This document shows positions 58,543 to 64,000 of a DNA stretch of 64,000 nucleotides, in pieces. The stretch comes from Candidatus Iainarchaeum sp. (GTDB taxonomy: Archaea; Iainarchaeota; Iainarchaeia; Iainarchaeales; UBA10219). A model generated the notes under the pieces. The model had not been told where the DNA came from. It did not search any database and saw nothing but the letters and a program-made list of their open reading frames with translations. How positions within the stretch are numbered: the first letter of the stretch is position 1; each line of letters opens with the position of its first letter. A program made the position numbers and the translations under genes. The stretch lies in NCBI GenBank assembly GCA_018304425.1, contig JAGVWE010000006.1:1-64000 (forward strand). Direction: 5' to 3'.

Positions 58543-59691
58543 CTACTTCTTGATTCCGACGATGCTCAGGAAAAAAGCATTGAAAACGACTTGAACGCCC
58601 AGTATGGCCGCAATGGAAAGCACCACAGCGCTCTTGAGTTCGTTGACTGAAATGATGCCATATTGCAGCCAGTCCACGAGCTTCCAAAAGCCAAAGGAAA
58701 GGGATACCAATAAGAGTAAGAAGCCCAGGAAAGCCGTTTTTTCGAGGTTAAAAAACTTGTTGACAAAGGCATAAAGGGCATCCTTTTGCTCATAACCTTC
58801 CACCACGGCATAGGACTTGGCCGAGATGCCAAAGGAAATTATTTGAAAACCAAGGAGAAACAAGAAGCCACCAAACATCAACTGCAACACTTGAAAGAGG
58901 GGGTCCGCAGACCAAAAAACGGATAGTCCAAGCGAGTTAACTCCAAACGCCACAAACACCAACCCGGCAACCGCTAACAAGGTGCCGGGCAACACAAACA
59001 AATAATCAGGGCTAAACAATAACAGGAAGCGGATGTTCCTCCAACCGGCGCCAAACGTGCTGAGTTTCGAGGGCACTTTCCTCGGCAAATAATGAACGGG
59101 AATCTCACAGGTCTTGAGACCTAGCTTGGCTGCTTTTATCCCCATTTCGGTTGCGAATTCCCATCCCCTTGCCTTCAAGTTCATGCGGTTGAATGCTTTC
59201 CTTGTAAAAGCACGAAAACCGCAGTGCGCGTCCCCCAAGGATGTCTTGAACATCGTGTTTTGCATAAAGGTCAGCAAAGGATTCCCAATGAACTGGTGCA
59301 GGAACGGCATGGCTCCCAGTGCAATGCCTCCCTTGAACCGGTTGCCGACTACATATTCATAGCCGCTTGCCAACGCCTCCACAAATTTTGGGAGGTCAGC
59401 CAAGTCATAGGTGCCATCGCTGTCTGCCTTGACAATCCACTGGCCTTTCGCGGCTTCGACTCCGATTTTGTGGGCCAAGCCATAGCCACGATGCTTGTCC
59501 CGTATCACGCGGGCGCCCAGTTTTTCCGCGATTTTGTCAGAACCATCGGTTGAGCAACCATCCACCACAATGATTTCGCCCTCGATTTTGTTTGCCTGGA
59601 ACGCTTCTTTCGCCCTCTGAATACAATCACCAATGGTGAGGGCCTCGTTCAGGCAGGGCAGGATGAGTGAAACCTTTGGCATAACCGTCAT
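58543..59691 (-). CDS. DPM1-type GT2 glycosyltransferase with C-terminal membrane domain
   Basis: A 382-aa protein: KVSLILPCLNEALTIGDCI, VVDGCSTDGSDKIAEKLG, KADSDGTYDLADLP (DxD) and GNRFKGGIALGAMPFLHQF in the catalytic domain, then four membrane helices in the last 140 residues (from YLFVLPGTLLAVAGLVFVAFG). This domain order is typical of polyprenyl-phosphate glucosyl- or mannosyltransferases. ATG 59691 overlaps the SDR stop (ATGA). It may supply the donor for the outward-facing GT-C enzymes. Confidence 0.9.
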   Translation of the reverse strand: MTVMPKVSLILPCLNEALTIGDCIQRAKEAFQANKIEGEIIVVDGCSTDGSDKIAEKLGARVIRDKHRGYGLAHKIGVEAAKGQWIVKADSDGTYDLADLPKFVEALASGYEYVVGNRFKGGIALGAMPFLHQFIGNPLLTFMQNTMFKTSLGDAHCGFRAFTRKAFNRMNLKARGWEFATEMGIKAAKLGLKTCEIPVHYLPRKVPSKLSTFGAGWRNIRFLLLFSPDYLFVLPGTLLAVAGLVFVAFGVNSLGLSVFWSADPLFQVLQLMFGGFLFLLGFQIISFGISAKSYAVVEGYEQKDALYAFVNKFFNLEKTAFLGFLLLLVSLSFGFWKLVDWLQYGIISVNELKSAVVLSIAAILGVQVVFNAFFLSIVGIKK

Positions 59692-60623
59692 CCGCTCAAG
59701 TTCTCCTTTACAGCCAGCCTCACAGCCTGCTCGCTGTTGTATTTGGGCGTGAAGCCGAGTTTGCGGAGAGCCGAAATGTCTAACATGTATTTTGGCACGT
59801 CTCCTGGCCAGCCGCTTCTGCCGCCGGTGTAGCGGAGCTTGACGTTTTCGAGCTTCATTTCCTCGCAAACGATTTCCGCGAGTTTCTTGATGACCAGCCA
59901 GTCCATGGAGCCAAGGTTGTAAACCGAGATAGGGGCTTTTTCGTGCCGGGCAATGTAAAGCATGGCGTTCACGCAGTCCGAGACATGCAGGAAGGGCTTG
60001 GACTGGTGGCCATCGCCCAGGATTTCGAGTTCGCGCGGGTTCTTGTGGAGCTTGGCCAGGAAGTCCGGGATGACGCCATGCGTGGAGTTCTTTCCCACGA
60101 TGTTGGCAAAGCGGAACAACCAGGCCTGCAAGCCGAACAGGTTCGCGTACGCGGAAACAAAGGCCTCGGCCCCCACCTTGCTGGCGCCATACACCGACCA
60201 AGGAAAGACCGGCGCATAGCTCTCCGGAATCGGCAGCTGCCGGGCCTCGCCATAGACCGCGGAAGTCGAAGCAAAGGCCAGCTTCTTCACACCCGCCAAG
60301 CGCATGGCCTCCAAGACGTTCCAAGTGGCCAAGACGTTCTGCTCAAGGTCAACGTGGGTACGCGTGAAACCACCCCGCACATCCGCATTGGCCGCGAGGT
60401 GCCACACCAGGTCCTGACCCTTGACGGCCTTTTTTACGGCCGCCAAATTGAGTAGGTCGGCTTTCACGAGCTTAAAGGACTTGTTTTTCTCGAAGGGCTT
60501 GAGATAGGCCTTTCGGCCCGTACTAAAGTTGTCAAAGCAGGTGACTTCGTGGCCTTGCTGCAGCAACGCGGCGACGAGGTGCGAACCGATGAACCCCGCG
60601 CCCCCGGTTACCAGTGCCTTCAT
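59688..60623 (-). CDS. UDP-glucose 4-epimerase-like SDR
   Basis: A 311-aa extended SDR: VTGGAGFIGSHLVAAL, FDNFSTGRKAYL, WHLAANADVRGG, ASTSAVYGEARQLPIPE and YGASKVGAEAF (Tyr-x3-Lys), FRFANIVG, and a C-terminal LRYTGGRSGWPGDVPK. This set matches GalE-type epimerases, which interconvert UDP-Glc/UDP-Gal or their N-acetyl forms. ATG 60623 sits 22 nt from a box A, so the transcript is leaderless. First gene of the GalE / GT2 / GT4 operon. Confidence 0.88.
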   Translation of the reverse strand: MKALVTGGAGFIGSHLVAALLQQGHEVTCFDNFSTGRKAYLKPFEKNKSFKLVKADLLNLAAVKKAVKGQDLVWHLAANADVRGGFTRTHVDLEQNVLATWNVLEAMRLAGVKKLAFASTSAVYGEARQLPIPESYAPVFPWSVYGASKVGAEAFVSAYANLFGLQAWLFRFANIVGKNSTHGVIPDFLAKLHKNPRELEILGDGHQSKPFLHVSDCVNAMLYIARHEKAPISVYNLGSMDWLVIKKLAEIVCEEMKLENVKLRYTGGRSGWPGDVPKYMLDISALRKLGFTPKYNSEQAVRLAVKENLSG

Positions 60624-60642
60624 GGCATAATTCCATGGAAAA

Positions 60643-60653
60643 CCCTTTAAAAG
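60643..60653. promoter_or_regulatory. Shared symmetric box A between divergent genes
   Basis: CCCTTTAAAAGG surrounds a TTTAAA core (60646-60651). It lies 22 nt from ATG 60623 on the minus strand and 27 nt from ATG 60679 on the plus strand, so one element could serve both genes, as at 21481-21488. Confidence 0.55.
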
Positions 60654-60678
60654 GCTTTTTAGGCAAGGGAATGGAGTG

Positions 60679-61089
60679 ATGGAGGAAAAAGAATTCGAGC
60701 AATTCGTGGCCAACCTGGTCATTGCCCTCGCTTTGCTTGCCATCGTGGGGTTGGTGGCCACGGCCAAGCCCAAGACCACGCCAGACTATTACTCGGCGCT
60801 TTACCTGGTGCCCGGCAGCTATGAAAACACGGCCGCCAACGGCTTGACTGGCTTCACCTACGCGATTGAAAACCATGAAGCCGGAGACCAAGAGTATGCC
60901 GTGGCCCTGGGCGTGGACGGAAGAGTCGTCGAAACCCGGAAAGTGAGGGCAGCCAAGGAAGGAAAAGTCGAAGAACGCGTGGAGCTTCCAATCCCCCAGG
61001 CAGGCTATTCGAAGCCGGCGAAAGTCACGATAACGACTGCTGCGGCAGGCAGGCAATACGAGGTATACTATTGGCTGCTGCCCCCGTGA
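60679..61089 (+). CDS. Small membrane protein with DUF1616-like outside domain
   Basis: A 136-aa protein with one N-terminal membrane helix (LVIALALLAIVGLVATA) and a beta-rich outside domain beginning at YYSALYLVPGSYENTAANG and containing FTYAIENHEAGDQEYAVAL. This resembles the exterior domain of DUF1616 membrane proteins of Archaea, here detached from their multi-helix part. It starts at ATG 60679 (GTG 60676 is one codon upstream). It shares a promoter with the GalE-like gene, which suggests a glycan-related surface role. Confidence 0.65.
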   Translation: MEEKEFEQFVANLVIALALLAIVGLVATAKPKTTPDYYSALYLVPGSYENTAANGLTGFTYAIENHEAGDQEYAVALGVDGRVVETRKVRAAKEGKVEERVELPIPQAGYSKPAKVTITTAAAGRQYEVYYWLLPP

Positions 61090-61111
61090 AAAAACTTAAG
61101 AGGCGAACGAC

Positions 61112-61882
61112 ATGGATTTCCTGCAAACCATCAACCAAGCCGTTTTCGGCCGGACCTTTTTGCCGCACTCGCTGGCGCGGGCCCGGAAACTCAACGACTT
61201 CCTGCGCGGCGAGCGGGGCCTGTTCCTCGACTTTGGTTCGGCGGACTGCAAGGTCGAGACCTTCATCGACAACCCGGACATTACATTCATCGCCTTCGAC
61301 TTCGAAGAAAGAGAGGTGGCCAGGGCGCGGAAGCGGAACGCCAACGCGCTCCTCGCCGACGGCCGCAGGCTCCCCTTCAAAGACCAGGCCTTCGACGGCT
61401 GCGTCGCGGCAGAAGTCCTCGAACACATCGACCGGGACCTCGACGCGGCCAAAGAAATCCACCGCGTCCTCAAACCCGGTGCCAAACTCTTCACCCTCGT
61501 ACCCAACGGAGCGGCCCGAAAAAAATGGGGCCCCAAAGCCGACGCCTACTACTACATCCCCTCCATCCCCCACGGCGGCTCGCACGTCCGCGAAGGCTAT
61601 ACCCCCGAGACCCTGAACCGGTTGCTCACCCAAGCCGGCTTCCAAACCCGGCAAAGCGGGTACAGCGGAAAGGGCCTCATCGCCTGGCTCGGCCTCACCT
61701 ACTACAACTTCCGCTTCCGAGAAGAAACCCGGAAATCCCTGGCCTGGAAGCTCTTGCGAATGACCCTCGTCCGGTTGATGCTCTTCCTGTCCCTCCTCGG
61801 CCTCGTGCCAGGACTGGACGCCCAATTCCAGGGCGAAGGCATGGACGTCTACGGGGTTCACCAAAAGCCAAACAACAATTAA
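61112..61882 (+). CDS. SAM-dependent methyltransferase
   Basis: A 256-aa class I methyltransferase. Motif I is LFLDFGSADCKVET, in which the usual GxGxG is reduced; motif II is IAFDFEEREVARAR and motif IV DQAFDGCVAAEVLEHIDRD, followed by KPGAKLFTLVPNG. A C-terminal hydrophobic stretch (LRMTLVRLMLFLSLLGLV) points to a membrane-bound substrate. It follows the small membrane protein by 22 nt. Confidence 0.82.
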   Translation: MDFLQTINQAVFGRTFLPHSLARARKLNDFLRGERGLFLDFGSADCKVETFIDNPDITFIAFDFEEREVARARKRNANALLADGRRLPFKDQAFDGCVAAEVLEHIDRDLDAAKEIHRVLKPGAKLFTLVPNGAARKKWGPKADAYYYIPSIPHGGSHVREGYTPETLNRLLTQAGFQTRQSGYSGKGLIAWLGLTYYNFRFREETRKSLAWKLLRMTLVRLMLFLSLLGLVPGLDAQFQGEGMDVYGVHQKPNNN

Positions 61883-61937
61883 TTATCGTTTTTGAAAATC
61901 CCCCCATAGCCCTATTTTCGTTTACGATAATTAATTG
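61876..61937. repeat. 14-bp perfect inverted repeat, nested
   Basis: CAATTAATTATCGT (61876-61889) and ACGATAATTAATTG (61924-61937) are exact reverse complements, 34 nt apart. Inside lies a second pair, GAAAAT (61894-61899) and ATTTTC (61914-61919). The left arm covers the methyltransferase stop codon. It could end transcription, act as operator for the wHTH gene 70 nt downstream, or mark a recombination site. Confidence 0.6.
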
Positions 61938-61974
61938 CGGATTCCAAAGCAAAAAGTATAACTCAATTAATAGG

Positions 61975-61982
61975 TTTAAATA
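61975..61982 (+). promoter_or_regulatory. Box A of the wHTH gene
   Basis: TTTAAATA, 24 nt before ATG 62007; the mRNA should be leaderless. Confidence 0.55.
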
Positions 61983-62006
61983 GATTATTGATTTTATTAT
62001 ACTTTT

Positions 62007-62351
62007 ATGGTTAGTGTGACCCAGGCCGGGCTGTTACAGCGGTTGTTGGCAGGCGACCGAACAACGGAGAAACGGGTAGCCAGGGAATTGGGGCTGACCC
62101 AGGGCACGGTTTCCCAGGCCCTGAAAGGGCTTAAAAAGCAGGGATTCCTCAAAGACAACCAGGCATGGGCCGGCACCCCCCACGCGCTGGCCCTCAAAAA
62201 CTGTTTGGCGAAAAACCGGGTCGGGCTCCCGAAAAACCGGGAAATCGAGGGCGGGCTGGCAGGCAAGGAAGTCGAAGACTGGCCAAGACTGCAGGACTTG
62301 ACCAACATGGCTGAAACCAATGACGTGAAACTGCCTCGGGCAGGAAAGTGA
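62007..62351 (+). CDS. Winged-helix transcription regulator
   Basis: A 114-aa protein with a MarR/Lrp-like wHTH in residues 1-50 (GLLQRLLAGDRTTEKRVARELG, then TQGTVSQALKGLKKQGFL as recognition helix and wing). It resembles the N-terminal domain of the regulator at 25970. Like that gene it is followed at once by a nucleotidyltransferase frame, but here that partner is truncated (62356-62511). The C-terminal 60 residues are charged and of unknown role. A 14-bp inverted repeat upstream may be its operator. Confidence 0.75.
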   Translation: MVSVTQAGLLQRLLAGDRTTEKRVARELGLTQGTVSQALKGLKKQGFLKDNQAWAGTPHALALKNCLAKNRVGLPKNREIEGGLAGKEVEDWPRLQDLTNMAETNDVKLPRAGK

Positions 62352-62355
62352 AACC

Positions 62356-62511
62356 GTGTTCCAAAACTTCACGGCAGAACAACTCCGGGAAATCGTCGAG
62401 GAAATCGCCCGGGTCCTGGAAACGTGTTTGACGGTGTACGCGTTTGGCGGCGCCGTCATGGTCTTCGACGCCCTCAAAAACGGCTCAAAACCGCAAAAAA
62501 GACGCCGTTAA
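62356..62511 (+). pseudogene. Truncated nucleotidyltransferase (antitoxin-linked type)
   Basis: GTG 62356, 4 nt after the wHTH stop, opens a 51-aa frame: FTAEQLREIVEEIARVLETC, then LTVYAFGGAVMVFDALKNGSK. This is the N terminus of nucleotidyltransferases related to AbiEii (helix, then YxFGGAxMxxxxLKxxxK). In intact proteins the lysine is followed by the DxD metal site; here the frame reads KPQKRRR and ends at TAA 62511. All of the catalytic core is missing and no continuation is seen before the next gene at 62570. Confidence 0.6.
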
Positions 62512-62569
62512 AACCAGGATTGCACCAAAAGGTTTAATGGGGCCCACACACTAAAAGGATGGGATTGAC

Positions 62570-63517
62570 ATGGTTTCCATCGGCGTAATCGGAATGGGCA
62601 AATGGGGGTACAACCACGTGAACACCCTGGCAAACCTGGGCCACAAACCAGCCGCCATCGCAGACCCCGCGCCCCACGCCCAAGCCAAGGCAGCGTCGCT
62701 GAACGTTGAACACTTCTCCGACTACCGGAAAATGCTGCCAACCGTGGAAGCCGTGGTCATCGCCGCGCCCACCAACCTCCACTACCGGATTGCCTTGGAC
62801 TGTTTGCAGGCAGGCAAGCACGTGCTCGTCGAAAAACCCATCGCGGAAACGGTTGTGGAGGGAAAGAAACTGCAGGCCCTGGCCGCGAAGAAAAAACGGG
62901 TGCTGGCGGTAGGCCAATTATTCCGCTTCAACCCCGCGCTCGCCGAATTGAAGCGGCAGCTGAAGGAAGCCGGCCGGCCTCACTACCTCACGGCGCGGTT
63001 CATCCACTCCAGCAACCCCCCGCGCACGGACAGCGGCGCGATAGACAATTTTGGCACGCACGCCTTTGACTGGCTCAACTATTTGCTGGACGCGAAGCCC
63101 AAAAAGGTTTTCGCGTTGAAGCACCACTTCCTGTCCCGGGAACGCGAGGACGCGGCCGTGTGCCTCCTCGACTACGGCAAGTTCTTCGCCTCCGTGGAAC
63201 TGGGCTGGCTGCATCCCCTCAAGCGACGGGATGTCTGGCTGATTGCGGAGAAAAACAAGGTGCACGCGGACCTGCTGGAACAACGGGTTGAGGTAACGCC
63301 GATAATGGTGGGCTATGAAGGCAACCAGGTGGGCGCGAAAACCGAGGCCCGCGTGCAAAAAACGGAGCCCCTGGAAGCAGAGTTAATCCACTTCCTGGAC
63401 TGCATCGAGACCGGAAAGCGGCCGCTCAACGACGCGCAGGCCGGCCTGGACGCCCTCGAGGTATGCCTTGCCTGCCACAGGGCCGCGGAAACCGGGAAGC
63501 CGGTAGACTTAAAATAA
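62570..63517 (+). CDS. Gfo/Idh/MocA-family oxidoreductase
   Basis: A 315-aa NAD(P)-dependent enzyme: IGVIGMGKWGYNHVNTL (Rossmann loop), VIAAPTNLHY, GKHVLVEKPIAETV with the family Glu-Lys-Pro, and DNFGTHAFDWLNYLL with the catalytic Asp and His. A DegT/DnrJ aminotransferase gene follows after 21 nt; together they recall WlbA-WlbE-type pairs that oxidise and then aminate a UDP-sugar at C3. The acid or alcohol substrate cannot be set from the sequence. A TTTAAT box lies at 62533-62538. Confidence 0.87.
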   Translation: MVSIGVIGMGKWGYNHVNTLANLGHKPAAIADPAPHAQAKAASLNVEHFSDYRKMLPTVEAVVIAAPTNLHYRIALDCLQAGKHVLVEKPIAETVVEGKKLQALAAKKKRVLAVGQLFRFNPALAELKRQLKEAGRPHYLTARFIHSSNPPRTDSGAIDNFGTHAFDWLNYLLDAKPKKVFALKHHFLSREREDAAVCLLDYGKFFASVELGWLHPLKRRDVWLIAEKNKVHADLLEQRVEVTPIMVGYEGNQVGAKTEARVQKTEPLEAELIHFLDCIETGKRPLNDAQAGLDALEVCLACHRAAETGKPVDLK

Positions 63518-63538
63518 GTGCCAACGAGGTGTAATGCC

Positions 63539-64000
63539 ATGCAAGTGCCATCCGGTAGACCCGCCATGACGCCTGAAATGATTGAGGCCGCGGTGCAGGT
63601 CCTGAAGAGCGGCCGTTACGTCAAGGGCCCCAAGAACGAGGAATTCGAGCAAGGCTTTGCCGCCTACTGCGGGGCCAGCCGGGGAATCTCCGTCAGCAAC
63701 GGCACGATAGCCCTTTACCTGGCCCTCCAGGCCCTGGACGTGAAAAAAGGCGACGAAGTGCTGGTGCCAGCCAACACCTTCATTGCCACGGCCGAGCCCA
63801 TCAAGCTGTTGGGCGCCAAACCCGTCTTCGTGGACTGCAACGAGGCCTACCTGATTGACTTGAAGGACGCCGAGAAAAAGGTGACGAAAAAGACGAAGGG
63901 CCTCATCCCCGTGCACTTGTACGGGCAGCCCTGCGACATGAAGGAAGTGAGCGACTTCAAGAAACGCCACGGCTGCTGGGTGCTGGAGGACTGCGCGCAA
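63539..64000 (+). CDS. DegT/DnrJ/EryC1 aminotransferase, N-terminal part (cut by window edge)
   Basis: The first 154 codons of a PLP-dependent sugar aminotransferase run off the right edge. Recognisable are RPAMTPEMIEAAVQVLKSGRYVKG, YCGASRGISVSNGTIALYLAL, EVLVPANTFIATAEPI and LIPVHLYGQPCDM, followed by VLEDCAQ, the Asp that pairs with the pyridine nitrogen. The catalytic Lys lies beyond the edge. ATG 63539 is chosen for the GAGGTG upstream. Such enzymes aminate keto-sugar nucleotides; the oxidoreductase upstream probably makes the keto substrate. Confidence 0.9.
   Translation, partial: MQVPSGRPAMTPEMIEAAVQVLKSGRYVKGPKNEEFEQGFAAYCGASRGISVSNGTIALYLALQALDVKKGDEVLVPANTFIATAEPIKLLGAKPVFVDCNEAYLIDLKDAEKKVTKKTKGLIPVHLYGQPCDMKEVSDFKKRHGCWVLEDCAQ

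Noticed and set aside
59692-60324. Long N-terminal extension of the GT2 frame at 58543
   Set aside because: The extension runs through the GalE-like gene in another frame; the real start is the ATG overlapping that gene's stop.
1-64000. CRISPR arrays, rRNA, tRNA and transposases
   Set aside because: No spaced direct repeats, no conserved RNA gene blocks and no transposase motifs were seen; the gaps between genes are too short for most of these.

Overview
The window reads as an archaeal chromosome segment. Many starts lie 20-30 nt downstream of a TTTAAA-type box A with no room for a leader, GTG and TTG starts are common, genes are chained by ATGA/GTGA/TTGA overlaps, and the content (GT-C mannosyltransferase-like membrane proteins, dolichol-phosphate-type GT2 enzymes, PIN/AbrB and wHTH/nucleotidyltransferase pairs, Cys-rich anchored surface proteins) fits Archaea. 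The two-domain Cys-rich surface protein and the dense glycosylation gene set suggest a DPANN-type (Diapherotrites-like) or similar uncultivated archaeon, but no ribosomal or rRNA marker is present, so the lineage is an inference. No rRNA, tRNA, CRISPR array or insertion sequence was found, and no gap between genes exceeds about 150 nt.

Region 1 (1-6.4 kb, +): sugar-nucleotide and glycosyltransferase operons, with three extended SDR enzymes, GT2 and GT4 enzymes, an unrecognised 147-aa protein, rfbB and rfbA. Region 2 (6.5-9.7 kb, +): a B12-binding radical SAM enzyme and a divergent formate-tetrahydrofolate ligase. Region 3 (9.7-13.5 kb): a frameshifted PIN toxin gene facing an RHH regulator with a perfect palindromic operator, then three glycosyltransferases. 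Region 4 (13.46-22.8 kb): an eight-gene minus-strand operon (Cys-rich membrane protein, GT2, radical SAM/SPASM, two related methyltransferases, a large nucleotidyltransferase-like protein, an SDR, an alkaline-phosphatase-superfamily enzyme). It is fired divergently from a GT-C gene by one symmetric box A. Region 5 (22.8-27.2 kb): a defence/toxin-like and vitamin patch with a GT4 relic, AbrB-PIN, a nucleotidyltransferase with a 56-aa partner, pdxS-pdxT, and a wHTH-nucleotidyltransferase pair.

Region 6 (27.2-35.8 kb, mostly -): two more copies of the Cys-rich membrane protein family around GT-C genes, then two surface proteins, one with a Big_5-like domain and about fifteen N-glycosylation sequons. 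Region 7 (35.8-57.3 kb): a visibly AT-richer glycan island with methyltransferases, a flippase, wecB, many GT4 enzymes, an asparagine-synthase-like amidotransferase, three GT-C proteins, an SGNH hydrolase and a short GT2. Region 8 (57.4-64 kb): GC-rich again, with GT4, a GT2 carrying a membrane tail, a GalE-like SDR, a small membrane protein, a methyltransferase, a wHTH with a truncated nucleotidyltransferase next to a 14-bp inverted repeat, a Gfo/Idh/MocA oxidoreductase and the start of a DegT/DnrJ aminotransferase.

Taken together the window looks like a surface-glycan factory: it activates and remodels sugars, assembles a lipid-linked glycan, flips it, transfers residues on the outer face, and encodes candidate protein acceptors. 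Small toxin-antitoxin-like units in various states of decay lie between the blocks.
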